A stretch of DNA of 64,000 nucleotides, taken from Actinacidiphila fildesensis. GTDB lineage: Bacteria; Actinomycetota; Actinomycetes; Streptomycetales; Streptomycetaceae. Both the position numbers and the translations under genes were made by a program. Each line of letters starts with the position of its first letter. Position 1 is the first letter of the stretch. Below the pieces are notes generated by a model. The model had not been told where the DNA came from. It made no database searches and saw only the letters and a list, made by a program, of their open reading frames with translations. Location of the stretch: the NCBI RefSeq assembly GCF_042652185.1, contig NZ_JBHSIX010000006.1. The stretch is one strand, 5' to 3'. Positions 1-8,908 of the stretch are shown piece after piece.

Positions 1-295
1 ACTCCCAGCCGCCGTCGAGGTTCAGGTTCTGCCGGCCGAAGCCGACCAGTCCGTGGAAGGAGAGCGCCGCGGCGACCGCCGCACAGCAGAAGAGCAGGAC
101 GTACGACGCGCTTCCGTAGACCGCTTCCTTGCGGCGCCGGCGTTCCTCGCTGCGCTCCCATGAATCGCTGCCGGGTACGTTCTCGTCGCCGCCGCGCGCA
201 CGGCGGTTGCGGAGCGCGACCGCCGAGGCCGCGAGGACCGCCAGGCCCACGGCCCCCGAGAGCGTCCAGTCCAGCGATATGTCGGTAAGTCTCAT
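1..295 (-). CDS. DUF2637 membrane protein, N-terminal part
   Basis: The reverse strand reads from an ATG at 295 and stays open to the window edge, giving about 98 residues of the N-terminus. It begins MRLTDISLDWTLSGAVGLAV, a first membrane segment. A charged stretch with SWERSEERRRRKEA follows, then a second hydrophobic segment SYVLLFCCAAVAAALSFHGL and the text GFGRQNLNLDGGWE. This layout matches the DUF2637 family common in Streptomyces, in which a membrane N-terminus precedes a variable cytoplasmic tail. Its function is unknown; some relatives sit beside plasmid or conjugation functions, but nothing here supports that role. The C-terminal part lies outside the window. Confidence 0.8.
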   Translation of the reverse strand, partial: MRLTDISLDWTLSGAVGLAVLAASAVALRNRRARGGDENVPGSDSWERSEERRRRKEAVYGSASYVLLFCCAAVAAALSFHGLVGFGRQNLNLDGGWE

Positions 296-428
296 GTGCG
301 ATTCCTAGCGTCGCTTCCGTCGCGCTCGGGCCGCGGGACGGCTTACGGGCGCCATCTTGGCGAACGGCGCACGGACGTGAAGAGGTTTCGCCGGAATAAC
401 ACGCCTATGGATGGAAAGGTCGAACAGG

Positions 429-1253
429 TCAGCTTGCGACGGCCAGACGTTCGATCCGATCGGCGTCACACGTACGCGGGCAGGTGCCGCAGGTCTCCGT
501 GGGGCGCACCGTGTAGAACAGGCAGCAGGTGACCCGGTCCCGGGTGCCGGACGGCACGCGGTCCGGCAGCGGCCGGGGTGCGCGCAGTTCGCGGAAGCCC
601 GCGCCGCCGGTGTACGGGGCGCTGGTGCCCGGCAGCAGGGCCGTCAGCTCGGACATCGCCCGCTCGCCCTCGCCGAGCAGCTGCCCGACCCGCCACAGTC
701 CCTCGGTGACCTCGTCGGTCGCCATGCCCCACAGGGCGCGCCGGCCGCGCCGCAGCCGGGGCTGGAAGCCGTCCAGCAGCGGCCCGAGGTGCTCGGCGAG
801 CGCGGAGCGCAGTTCCAAACGCAGCGCCTCCTCGGAGTGCACGACGCGGGCTCCGGGGAGAACGGCGGCCGGGTCGTCCGGCAGGCAGCTGAAGTCGTGG
901 GTGCGGACGGTCAGCCGGCCCTGGGTGCGGTGGAACGACACATCTGACACCGGCAGCCACGGGACCCTGCGGTGCAGGAACCAGGGGACGGTGAAGAGCA
1001 GACAGGCCGGCCAGGCGTAGCGGTGCAGGCCGAAGCCGGCGATCACATCGGGGCGGGCGCGCTTCCCGTGGTCGCGCAGCACCTGCTGCTCGTCCCAGAC
1101 CAGGAAGGCGTCCAGGGCCGCTCCGCCCGCCGCCAGCTCGTCGGCGCGCACCCAGCCGTCCCCGCTGCGGGGCGCTTCCTCGGTCACGCGCAGCGAGGGA
1201 TACGCCCCGGTCAGGCGTGCGTAGGCGGGCGCGGTGACAGGCATGGCGAGCAT
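429..1253 (-). CDS. FhuF-type ferric-siderophore reductase ([2Fe-2S] C-terminal)
   Basis: A 274-residue cytoplasmic protein. Its C-terminus has the FhuF cysteine pattern CC-x10-C-x2-C (Cys243, Cys244, Cys255, Cys258), with a further Cys262. In FhuF this motif binds an unusual [2Fe-2S] cluster used to reduce ferric iron released from imported siderophores. The family role is known; the substrate here is inferred. An iron box lies about 30 bp upstream, so expression is probably derepressed under iron starvation by a DmdR/IdeR-type repressor. Two starts are possible, ATG at 1253 and ATG at 1244, and neither has a strong ribosome site. No siderophore transporter or synthetase lies next to it. Confidence 0.8.
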   Translation of the reverse strand: MLAMPVTAPAYARLTGAYPSLRVTEEAPRSGDGWVRADELAAGGAALDAFLVWDEQQVLRDHGKRARPDVIAGFGLHRYAWPACLLFTVPWFLHRRVPWLPVSDVSFHRTQGRLTVRTHDFSCLPDDPAAVLPGARVVHSEEALRLELRSALAEHLGPLLDGFQPRLRRGRRALWGMATDEVTEGLWRVGQLLGEGERAMSELTALLPGTSAPYTGGAGFRELRAPRPLPDRVPSGTRDRVTCCLFYTVRPTETCGTCPRTCDADRIERLAVAS

Positions 1254-1280
1254 GGCGGACCGTCCAGAAAGGGTTCCAAG

Positions 1281-1299
1281 GGAGGTAAGGCTTACCTTA
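1281..1299 (-). promoter_or_regulatory. Iron box (DmdR/IdeR-type operator)
   Basis: The sequence GGAGGTAAGGCTTACCTTA is a near palindrome built on AGGTAAG-N-CTTACCT. It closely matches the actinobacterial iron-box pattern TTAGGTTAGGCTCACCTAA (from memory). It lies just before the FhuF-like gene. A further TTAACCTAA at about 1317-1325 resembles an extra half-site. Confidence 0.75.
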
Positions 1300-1371
1300 T
1301 CCGATGGGGTGGGGGTTTAACCTAACGGCACTACGCCACACGAGTGGTGCCGTCCAAGAGGGAAGGACCCG

Positions 1372-2145
1372 GTGAACGACACCGCCGCCGCGCGCCCTGC
1401 GGGAACCCCGTCCGTCCCGCCGCCCCGCCGTCCCGGGCAGGTCCGCGGAACTCACCCGCATGCCGCGGCATGCGCCGGGCCGGCCGATGACACCGTCCCC
1501 GCCGAGCGGCGGCTGCCCGAGCGGTACTCGGTGCGCGACCAGGTGCTGAACGCGCTGCGCAGCGCCCTGGTCAGCGGTGAACTGCGGCCCGGCGCCGTCT
1601 ACTCGGCGCCCTCGCTCGCCGAGCGCTACGGCGTGTCGGCCACACCGGTCCGCGAGGCGATGCAGCTGCTCGCCCGGGAGGGCGCCGTCGAGGCCATGCC
1701 CAACCGGGGATTCCGGGTCGCCGAACGCAGTGCGCACGACCTCGCGGAACTGGCGGAGGTCCGGGCCCTCATCGAGGTGCCCGTCGTCCTCGGCCTCGCC
1801 CGCACCATCGCCCCCGAACGGTGGGAGGCGCTGCGCCCGCTCGCCGCCGCCACCGTCGCCGCGGCCGCACGCGGCGACCGGGCCGCCTACGCGGACTCCG
1901 ACCGGCTCTTCCACCGCGCGATGCTCGAACTCTCCGGCAACCACCAACTGGTCGCCGTCGCGGACGAGCTGCACCGGCGCTCCCAGTGGCCGGTGTCCGG
2001 ACCGTCCCGCACTCCGTCGCGCCCGGCGGAACTGCTCGCCGACGCGACGGAACATGCCGTGCTGCTGGAAGCGCTGGTGGCCGGAGACGTGGTCACGGTC
2101 GAATCGCTCGTCCGCGAACACTTCTCCGGCTCCGCCTGGGGTTAA
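1372..2145 (+). CDS. GntR-family regulator, FadR/FCD subfamily
   Basis: A 257-residue regulator. After an approximately 40-residue Pro/Ala-rich N-terminal tail comes a GntR winged helix (about residues 43-115) with the typical core LAERYGVSATPVREAMQLL, followed by RGFRV. An all-helical FCD ligand domain follows (about residues 120-240), including EVRALIEVPVV and FHRAMLELSGN. FCD regulators usually bind carboxylic acids. The GTG start at 1372 has GGAAGG about 7 nt upstream. The gene faces away from the FhuF-like gene across the iron box, but no structural gene beside it suggests a ligand. The downstream gene is convergent. Confidence 0.85.
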   Translation: MNDTAAARPAGTPSVPPPRRPGQVRGTHPHAAACAGPADDTVPAERRLPERYSVRDQVLNALRSALVSGELRPGAVYSAPSLAERYGVSATPVREAMQLLAREGAVEAMPNRGFRVAERSAHDLAELAEVRALIEVPVVLGLARTIAPERWEALRPLAAATVAAAARGDRAAYADSDRLFHRAMLELSGNHQLVAVADELHRRSQWPVSGPSRTPSRPAELLADATEHAVLLEALVAGDVVTVESLVREHFSGSAWG

Positions 2146-2163
2146 CGGGCCGGCCGGTCCCGC

Positions 2164-2219
2164 CGGATCAGCCGGACTGCGGATCAGCCGGACTCCGGAC
2201 CAGCCGGTCCCCGGATCAG
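2164..2219. repeat. 16-bp tandem repeat, about 3.5 copies
   Basis: CGGATCAGCCGGACT recurs perfectly at 2164 and 2180. A variant (CGGACCAGCCGGTCC) starts at 2196 and a partial unit starts at 2212, so the period is 16 bp throughout. The array fills the gap between two convergent genes and its last half-unit covers the stop codon of the TPR-like gene. Each unit contains the inverted pair CCGG/CCGG and could fold. Confidence 0.8.
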
Positions 2220-2968
2220 GCGCTTTCCGCCGGGTGGGGGAGCCAGACCGGGATTCCGCCCAGCAGGGCGTGCAGGCGGGCGGCCTCGGCCCGCAGCGCC
2301 GTCGCTGCGGGTTCCGGCTCCACCTCGGCGAGGGCGAGCATGGCCGGGGCCGTGCCCACGAGATAGCCGATGTCCACGCGGATGCGGAGCGACTCGGTGA
2401 AGCCCCGGTGCGCCTCGGCGAGATCGCCGTCGGCGGCGGCGAGTCCGGCCAGATGGCGCCAGGTGAACGAGGTCAGCAGCGCGTCGCCGTGGGCGACGGC
2501 GCCCGCGTGGGCGCGCCGGTAGGCGGCGCGGGCGGCGGTGGGGTTCTGGGCGACGTTCTCGGCGAACAGACCACGGCGGAAGTCGAGCAGCGGCCTTCCC
2601 GGCGACACCTGGCTCAGCAGCGCCGCGCTGCGGCCGAACGCGGCCCGGGCCTCGTCGGCGCGGTCACGGACGGAGAAGAGCGTGGCGGCGTAGGCGAGAT
2701 GGCCGCGCTCGCACGCGGCGGCGCCCCGCTCCTCGTCACTCCCGGCCAGCGCCTCGGCGGAGCGCAGCGCGTCCTCCGCCTCGGACCAGCCGTCGAGGGT
2801 GAACATGCAGCCCTCGACGAGCAGGGCGGCCCGGCGCAGCGCCGTATCCGGGCTGTCGGCGCAGTACGGGGCGAGTATCGCCGCCGCCTCCGCCCAGCAG
2901 CCGCGGGCCCTGAGGCGCCACACATCGGGCGTGCCCACCACAGATTCCGGCATGGCGGTATCCGCCAC
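2216..2968 (-). CDS. TPR-like helical repeat protein
   Basis: A 250-residue protein made of Ala/Leu/Arg-rich helical pairs such as EDALRSAEALAGSDEERGAA and ARAAYRRAHAGAVAHGDALL, the appearance of degenerate tetratricopeptide repeats over about residues 20-230. No signal peptide or enzyme motif is visible. Proteins of this kind in Streptomyces are usually scaffold or effector-domain remnants of regulators, but no DNA-binding domain is present. The GTG start at 2968 has a GGGGGG tract 6 nt upstream; ATG at 2953 is an alternative. It ends inside a 16-bp repeat array and is transcribed in the same direction as pucR. A role in purine breakdown cannot be inferred. Confidence 0.6.
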   Translation of the reverse strand: MADTAMPESVVGTPDVWRLRARGCWAEAAAILAPYCADSPDTALRRAALLVEGCMFTLDGWSEAEDALRSAEALAGSDEERGAAACERGHLAYAATLFSVRDRADEARAAFGRSAALLSQVSPGRPLLDFRRGLFAENVAQNPTAARAAYRRAHAGAVAHGDALLTSFTWRHLAGLAAADGDLAEAHRGFTESLRIRVDIGYLVGTAPAMLALAEVEPEPAATALRAEAARLHALLGGIPVWLPHPAESA

Positions 2969-3093
2969 AACCTACCCCCCAAGCGCATCGTCGAGCCAAG
3001 TGGTCGAAGTCCAGCATGCCGCAGGGGCCCGCGCCAAGAGGGCGGTGATCAATTGCTCCTGATCCGAGTGATCGAGGGTCCGCCGGGACGGCG

Positions 3094-4764
3094 TCAGCTC
3101 ATGCGGAGCGCGAGGAAGAAGTCCAACTTGTCTTCCAGACGCGCGAGATCACGCCCGGTCAGTTGCTCGATCCGGCCGATACGGTACCGCAGAGTGTTCA
3201 CGTGCAGATGCAGCCGGGTCGCGCAGCGGGTCCAGGAGCCGTCGCACTCCAGGAACGCCTCCAGGGTCGGGATGAGCTCGGCGCGGTGCCGCCGGTCGTA
3301 GGCGCGCAGCGGGTCGAGCAGCCGCGCGGTGAAGGCGCGGCGGACGTCGTCCGGCACGAAGGGCAGCAGCAGGACGTGCGAGGCGAGCTCCTCGTGCCCC
3401 GCCACGCAGACCCGCCCTGGGCGGGCGGCGGCGACCCGGCGGGCGTGCCGGGCCTCCTCCAGGGCACCGCGCAGTCCCTCGGCGGAGTGCACGGTGGCGC
3501 TGACGCCGATGGTGAGCCGTCCGTCGTCGGCCAGACCCCTGCTGAGCGGGCCCCGCAGGGTGTCGAGCAGGCCGTCGGCGCGCCAGTCGTCGGTGAAGCC
3601 GCCGTCGGACGGGTCGGCGGGCGGCAGCGGTACGAGGGCCATCGCCTCGTCGCCCGCGTGCGCCACCGCGATGCGGTCGGTGGGGTCGGGGCCGATGGCG
3701 GCCGGGTCGACCAGCGCCTCCTCCAGCAGCATCTGGGCGGCCGGCCCCGCGGGCACCTCGCCGCCCGCCCAGTCGACCCGGGCGACGACGACCTGCCAGT
3801 GCGGCGCGGCGCTGAGCCCGGGGACCAGGACGGGGGCGGCGACCCGCAGCCGGGCGGCGATCTCGGCCGGCGGCGAGCCGGCCTGGACCAGTTCCAGCAC
3901 CTCGTGGGCGAGCCGGCGGCGCACGGTGCGCGCGGCGTCGTGGCGGTCCCGCTCGACGGCGATCAGCTGGGTGACGCCCTGCAGCAGGTCGAGCCGCTCC
4001 GCGGGCCAGTCCCCGGCGTCGGCGTCGACGGCGAGGAACCAGTCGGAGAGCAGGGTGGCCCGGACATCGGCCACGGGGGTGGTGCCGCCGGTGCGGATCG
4101 GGAAGAGCGAGTACGTGTTGGTGGTGCCGCCGGACGCGATCGACGTGCGGTGCGGGGAGGGCCGGGCGGTGCGCATGGCGGCCAGATGGGCGCCGGCGAG
4201 CTCGGCACGCACCGCGGTGGGCAGCGGATGCTCCGAACCGGCGATCTGCCGTCCGGTGGCGGACAACACCCAGGCGCGCAGGTCCAGGTCGGTGCCGAGC
4301 AGATCCAGCACGGCGTCGGGGCCGCCGCCCGCGGGGCCCGACGACATCAGCCGCCGGTGCCGGTCCACGACCGCGGCCAGATCGCCGGCCCGCTCCGTGG
4401 AGACCTGCCGGACGACGTGCTCGGTGATCGAGGCGAAGGCGACGTTCTCGTCCACGGCGAACAGCGGCAGCCGGTGGCGGAAGCAGGCCGCCACCAGATC
4501 GTCCGGGATGGAGCCCAGCTCGGCCTCGCCCGCCGCGAGTCCCGCTACACCGGCCGAGGCGAGGATTCGTACGAATCGCTCGGAGTCCTCCGCTTCGTGC
4601 CGCCAGGCGAGTCCTGTGAGCACCAGCTCACCGCCCGTGAGATAACGGCTCGGATCGCGAAGATCCGTGGTCATCACGCCACGGACCGTGCGGTCCAGCT
4701 CGTCCTCACCACCGAGCAGGCGCAGGCCCAGAACCTTGGTGTCCAGCAGTGCGCGCAGCCGCAT
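3094..4764 (-). CDS. pucR: PucR-family purine catabolism regulator
   Basis: A 556-residue regulator. The N-terminal PucR domain (about residues 5-125) contains LDRTVRGVMTTDLRDPSRYL and a region that ends near VDENVAFASITEHV. A central GGDEF-like domain follows. The C-terminal PucR-type helix-turn-helix is near residues 495-550, with ATRLHLHVNTLRYRIGRIEQ. PucR of Bacillus activates purine catabolic genes in response to allantoin, allantoate or ureidoglycolate; that effector is not shown here. The gene is divergent from the xanthine dehydrogenase operon across a 264-bp gap, which makes that operon its most likely target. The ATG at 4764 is the first possible start after upstream stops and has a modest AAGG site. 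Confidence 0.88.
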   Translation of the reverse strand: MRLRALLDTKVLGLRLLGGEDELDRTVRGVMTTDLRDPSRYLTGGELVLTGLAWRHEAEDSERFVRILASAGVAGLAAGEAELGSIPDDLVAACFRHRLPLFAVDENVAFASITEHVVRQVSTERAGDLAAVVDRHRRLMSSGPAGGGPDAVLDLLGTDLDLRAWVLSATGRQIAGSEHPLPTAVRAELAGAHLAAMRTARPSPHRTSIASGGTTNTYSLFPIRTGGTTPVADVRATLLSDWFLAVDADAGDWPAERLDLLQGVTQLIAVERDRHDAARTVRRRLAHEVLELVQAGSPPAEIAARLRVAAPVLVPGLSAAPHWQVVVARVDWAGGEVPAGPAAQMLLEEALVDPAAIGPDPTDRIAVAHAGDEAMALVPLPPADPSDGGFTDDWRADGLLDTLRGPLSRGLADDGRLTIGVSATVHSAEGLRGALEEARHARRVAAARPGRVCVAGHEELASHVLLLPFVPDDVRRAFTARLLDPLRAYDRRHRAELIPTLEAFLECDGSWTRCATRLHLHVNTLRYRIGRIEQLTGRDLARLEDKLDFFLALRMS

Positions 4765-5028
4765 CGTTGTCGCCTTGTCTCGAACGCTTGCCTGGTCAAA
4801 GCCCTACCAGGGTGGCGCCTGGTTCGTTCCATTGGTGTTGCCGGTCCGATGCCGCGAGGTTTCGGACGGCGCCCTTTCATAGGAATCTACAAGACATGAG
4901 TACTGGCCAGCCAAGTCCTTCATGTTTTCAGTGACTGCACCCGGAAGGGTGGTGGGCCGTGTACTGGGCCCCACGCAGCGTTAACAACACGTGAACAGCC
5001 CCGCTCGAGATTCGAGAAGAGAACCCCC

Positions 5029-5916
5029 ATGGACTTCCTGCGCCCCGCAAGCTGGGAGGAGGCGCTCGCCGCAAAGGCCGAGCACCCCACAGCTGTGCCC
5101 ATCGCGGGCGGCACCGACGTGATGGTCGAGATCAATTTCGACCACCGCCGGCCCGACGTGATGCTGGACCTGAACCGGATCGGTGAGCTGCAGGAGTGGG
5201 AGGTGACCGAGGAGACCGTCCGCCTGGGTGCCTCGGTCCCGTACACCCGGATCATGGAGCACCTGCGCACCGAGCTGCCCGGTCTGGCGCTCGCCGCCCA
5301 CACCGTCGGCTCCCCGCAGATCCGCAACCGCGGCAGCGTCGGCGGCAACCTCGGTGCCGCCTCCCCGGCCGGCGACTCGCACCCGGCCCTGCTGGCCGCG
5401 GGCGCCGAGGTCGAGGCCGTCTCCGTCCGCGGTACCCGGCTGATCCCGGTCGAGGAGTTCTACACCGGCGTGAAGCGGAACTCGCTCGCCGCCGATGAAC
5501 TGATCCGCGCCGTGCACATCAAGAAGGCCGACGGGCCGCAGCAGTTCTCCAAGGTCGGCACCCGCAACGCGATGGTCATCGCGGTCTGCGCGTTCGGCCT
5601 GGCGCTGCACCCCGAGACGAGGACGGTCAAGACCGGCATCGGCTCGGCCGCTCCCACCCCGCTCCGCGCCCGCGTCGCCGAGGACTTCCTCACCGCCGCG
5701 CTCGAAGAGGGCGGTTTCTGGGAGAACGGCAAGATCATCCCGCCGGCCGTGGCGCGGCAGTTCGCGGAGCTGGTCTCCGGGGCCGCCAACCCCATCGACG
5801 ACGTACGCGGCACCGCCTCGTACCGCCGTCACGCGCTGGGCGTCATGGCCCGCCGCACGCTCGGCTGGACCTGGGACGAGTACCGTGGGAACGAGAGGAC
5901 GCAGTCATGCGCGTGA
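5029..5916 (+). CDS. xdhB: Xanthine dehydrogenase FAD-binding subunit
   Basis: The 295-residue medium subunit of the molybdenum hydroxylase that oxidises hypoxanthine and xanthine to urate. The FAD_binding_5 signature IAGGTDVMVE lies at about residues 25-34, and NRGSVGGNLGAASPAGD at about 103-119 matches the family G-x(2)-GGN-(IL) motif that cradles the flavin. A CO_deh_flav_C domain fills about residues 165-280. It passes electrons between the iron-sulphur subunit and the external acceptor. The start is ATG 5029 after AGAAGAGA. It is the first gene of an operon with the Fe-S and Mo subunits and overlaps the next gene by 10 bp. The 264-bp gap shared with pucR holds a weak palindrome, TTAACA-aca-CGTGAA (4981-4995). 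Confidence 0.93.
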   Translation: MDFLRPASWEEALAAKAEHPTAVPIAGGTDVMVEINFDHRRPDVMLDLNRIGELQEWEVTEETVRLGASVPYTRIMEHLRTELPGLALAAHTVGSPQIRNRGSVGGNLGAASPAGDSHPALLAAGAEVEAVSVRGTRLIPVEEFYTGVKRNSLAADELIRAVHIKKADGPQQFSKVGTRNAMVIAVCAFGLALHPETRTVKTGIGSAAPTPLRARVAEDFLTAALEEGGFWENGKIIPPAVARQFAELVSGAANPIDDVRGTASYRRHALGVMARRTLGWTWDEYRGNERTQSCA

Positions 5917-6512
5917 CCTTCAATGTCAACGGCCGCCCGCAGGAGGCCGACGACGTCTGGGAAGGCGAGAGCCTTCTCTACGTCCTCCGCGAGCGCATGG
6001 GACTCCCGGGCTCGAAGAACGCCTGTGAGCAGGGCGAGTGCGGCTCCTGCACGGTCCGCCTCGACGGTGTTCCGGTGTGTGCGTGCCTGGTGGCCGCGGT
6101 TCAGGTCCAGGACCGCGACGTCGTGACCGTGGAGGGCCTGGCGGACTACGCCAAGGACCGCGCGGCCGGCCGCTGCGGTACCGGCGCCTGCGGCACCCCC
6201 CTCGGCGAGGCCCAGAAGTGGGCCGCCAAGCCGGCCGACGGGCAGACCGGTGAGAGCACCGAGGCCGGGGACCTGTCCCCGATCCAGGAAGCGTTCATCG
6301 ACGCCGGCGCCGTGCAGTGCGGTTTCTGCACCCCCGGCCTCCTCGTCGCGGCCGACGAGCTGCTGGAGCGCAACCCGTCCCCGTCCGACCAGGACATCCG
6401 CGAGGCCCTCTCGGGCAACCTGTGCCGCTGCACCGGCTACGAGAAGATCCTCGACGCGGTCCGCCTCGCGGCAGCGCGCGGCGCGTCCGTCACAGCCGGA
6501 GAGGGCGTCTGA
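5907..6512 (+). CDS. Xanthine dehydrogenase [2Fe-2S] subunit with internal insert
   Basis: The 201-residue small subunit. The plant-type ferredoxin cluster ligands are Cys40, Cys45, Cys48 and Cys58 or Cys60, and the second cluster ligands are Cys138, Cys141, Cys173 and Cys175 (QCGFCTPG and CRCTGY). The usual small subunit runs directly from the first domain to LxPLQEAF. Here about 35 extra residues (about 85-120) carry CGTGACG and a hydrophilic stretch before LSPIQEAF. The insert is long for this family, and its two extra cysteines (90 and 95) are not part of the known clusters. The gene overlaps xdhB by 10 bp and ends 2 bp before the Mo subunit. The product carries electrons from the Mo centre to FAD. 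Confidence 0.92.
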   Translation: MRVTFNVNGRPQEADDVWEGESLLYVLRERMGLPGSKNACEQGECGSCTVRLDGVPVCACLVAAVQVQDRDVVTVEGLADYAKDRAAGRCGTGACGTPLGEAQKWAAKPADGQTGESTEAGDLSPIQEAFIDAGAVQCGFCTPGLLVAADELLERNPSPSDQDIREALSGNLCRCTGYEKILDAVRLAAARGASVTAGEGV

Positions 6513-6514
6513 TC

Positions 6515-8902
6515 ATGGGCGTTACCCGCAATCCCACGAACATCACCCAGGGCAGCAAGACCAAGGGCGGCCTCGGCGAGTCCACGCTGCGCCCGGACGG
6601 CACCCTGAAGGTCACCGGTGAGTTCGCGTACTCCTCGGACATGTGGCACGAGGACATGCTGTGGGGCTTCACGCTCCGCAGCCCGCACGCCCACGCCAAG
6701 ATCCTCTCGATCGACACCGGCGAGGCGCTCGCCACCTCCGGCGTCTACGCCGTCATGACCCATGACGACCTGCCCGCCTTCACCAAGTACGGGCTGGAGT
6801 ACAAGGACACCCCGGTCCTGGCCGACGGCGTCGTGCGCTACCACGGTGAGCCGATCGCCATCATCGCCGCCGACCACCCGGAGACCGCCCGCCGCGCGGC
6901 CGCCAAGATCAAGGTCGAGTTCGAGCTGCTGCCGCTGGTCATCGACGAGGAGACGGCGCTCGCGGACGGCGCGCCGATCCTGCACCCGAACCGCGACGAC
7001 CACCACGCGGACCACGTCACGCACCCGAACATCGTGCACCGCCAGCCGATCATCCGCGGCGACGCGAACGAGGCGGCCAAACGCGCCGACATCGTCATCA
7101 GCGGTGAGTACGAGGTCGGCATGCAGGACCAGGCCTTCCTCGGCCCGGAGTCCGGCCTGGCCGTGCCCGCCGAGGACGGCGGCGTCGACCTGTACATCGC
7201 CACCCAGTGGCTGCACTCGGACCTCGGCCAGCTCAGCCCGGTCCTCGGTCTGCCCGAGGACAAGATCCGTATGACGCTGTCCGGCGTCGGCGGTGCGTTC
7301 GGCGGCCGCGAGGACCTGTCGATGCAGGCCCACGCGTGCCTGCTGGCGCTCCGCACCGGCAAGCCGGTCAAGATCGTCTACAACCGCTTCGAGTCCTTCT
7401 TCGGCCATGTGCACCGCCACCCGGCGAAGCTCTGGTACGAGCACGGCGTCACCAGCGAAGGCAAGATCACGCACATGAAGTGCCGGATCGTGCTGGACGG
7501 CGGCGCCTACGCATCGGCCTCCCCGGCCGTCGTCGGCAACGCCTCCTCGCTGGCGGTCGGCCCGTACGTGATCGACGACGTCGAGATCGAGGCCGTCGCG
7601 CTCTACACCAACAACCCGCCCTGCGGCGCGATGCGCGGCTTCGGCGCCGTCCAGGCGTGCTTCGCCTACGAGGCGCAGATGGACAAGCTCGCCGCCGCGC
7701 TCGGCATGGACGCGGTCGAGTTCCGCCAGCTCAACGCGATGAGCCAGGGCACGATCATGCCGACCGGCCAGAAGGTCGACTCCCCGGCCCCGGTCGCCGA
7801 ACTGCTGCGCCGCGTCAAGGCGCTGCCGATGCCGCCCGAGCAGCAGTGGCTGGCCGGTGACGCGGAAGGCCGGTCCATCGACATCCGTGACCTGCCCGGC
7901 GCCCTGTCGAACACCACCCACGGCGAAGGTGTCGTGCGCGGGGTCGGCTACGCGGTCGGCATCAAGAACGTCGGCTTCTCCGAGGGCTTCGACGACTACT
8001 CCACCGCCCGCGTGCGGCTGGAGGTCATCAACGGCGAACCGGTCGCCATGGTGCACACCGCGATGGCCGAGGTCGGCCAGGGCGGCGTCACCGTGCACGC
8101 CCAGATCGCCCGCACCGAGCTGGGCGTCACGCAGGTGACGATCCACCCCGCCGACACGCAGGTCGGCTCCGCCGGCTCCACGTCCGCCTCCCGGCAGACG
8201 TACGTGACCGGTGGCGCGGTGAAGAACTCCTGCGAGGCCGTCCGCGAGAAGGTCCTGGAACTCGGCCGCGCGAAGTTCGGCACCTACCACCCCGCGTGGG
8301 CCACCGCCGAACTCCTCCTGGAGGGCGGCAAGGTCGTCACCGACGGCGGCGAGGTGCTCGCCGATCTGGTGGACGTCATCGAGGGCGAGACCATCGACCT
8401 CGAGCTGGAGTGGCGACACCGCCCGACCCAGGCGTTCGATCTGGTCACCGGGCAGGGCGACGGCCACGTCCAGTACTCGTTCTGCGCCCACCGCGCGGTC
8501 GTCGAGGTCGACACCGAACTGGGCCTGGTCAAGGTCATCGAGCTGGCCGCGGCCCAGGACGTCGGCAAGGCGCTCAACCCGCTGTCGGTCGTCGGCCAGA
8601 TCCAGGGCGGCACCACCCAGGGCCTCGGCCTGGCCGTCATGGAAGAGATCATCGTCGACAAGAACGCGAAGGTACGGAACCCGTCCTTCACCGACTACCT
8701 GATCCCCACCATCCTCGACACGCCGACCATCCCGGTCGACGTGCTGGAACTCGCGGACGAGCACGCCCCGTACGGGCTCCGCGGCATCGGTGAGGCCCCG
8801 ACGCTCTCCTCCACGCCCGCCGTCGTCGCCGCCATCCGCGCCGCGACCGGCCTGGCACTCAAGCGCGTACCGGTCAGGCCCGAACACCTCACCGGCACGT
8901 GA
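6515..8902 (+). CDS. xdhA: Xanthine dehydrogenase molybdopterin subunit
   Basis: The 795-residue catalytic subunit with an aldehyde oxidase/xanthine dehydrogenase hammerhead (about residues 20-130) and a molybdopterin-binding domain to the C-terminus. GVGGAFGGRED (about residues 263-273) and the following RTGKPVKIVYNR belong to the cofactor-binding core. AMRGFGAVQACF and GSAGSTSASRQTYVTGGA are also diagnostic. The catalytic base is Glu760 in GLRGIGEAPTLSSTPA. The ATG at 6515 starts 2 bp after the previous stop and the following reading fits the family N-terminus; a longer upstream reading only overlaps the Fe-S gene. Substrates are inferred from the subunits and the neighbouring purine transporter and chaperone. 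A hairpin follows the stop. Confidence 0.93.
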   Translation: MGVTRNPTNITQGSKTKGGLGESTLRPDGTLKVTGEFAYSSDMWHEDMLWGFTLRSPHAHAKILSIDTGEALATSGVYAVMTHDDLPAFTKYGLEYKDTPVLADGVVRYHGEPIAIIAADHPETARRAAAKIKVEFELLPLVIDEETALADGAPILHPNRDDHHADHVTHPNIVHRQPIIRGDANEAAKRADIVISGEYEVGMQDQAFLGPESGLAVPAEDGGVDLYIATQWLHSDLGQLSPVLGLPEDKIRMTLSGVGGAFGGREDLSMQAHACLLALRTGKPVKIVYNRFESFFGHVHRHPAKLWYEHGVTSEGKITHMKCRIVLDGGAYASASPAVVGNASSLAVGPYVIDDVEIEAVALYTNNPPCGAMRGFGAVQACFAYEAQMDKLAAALGMDAVEFRQLNAMSQGTIMPTGQKVDSPAPVAELLRRVKALPMPPEQQWLAGDAEGRSIDIRDLPGALSNTTHGEGVVRGVGYAVGIKNVGFSEGFDDYSTARVRLEVINGEPVAMVHTAMAEVGQGGVTVHAQIARTELGVTQVTIHPADTQVGSAGSTSASRQTYVTGGAVKNSCEAVREKVLELGRAKFGTYHPAWATAELLLEGGKVVTDGGEVLADLVDVIEGETIDLELEWRHRPTQAFDLVTGQGDGHVQYSFCAHRAVVEVDTELGLVKVIELAAAQDVGKALNPLSVVGQIQGGTTQGLGLAVMEEIIVDKNAKVRNPSFTDYLIPTILDTPTIPVDVLELADEHAPYGLRGIGEAPTLSSTPAVVAAIRAATGLALKRVPVRPEHLTGT

Positions 8903-8908
8903 CGACCT

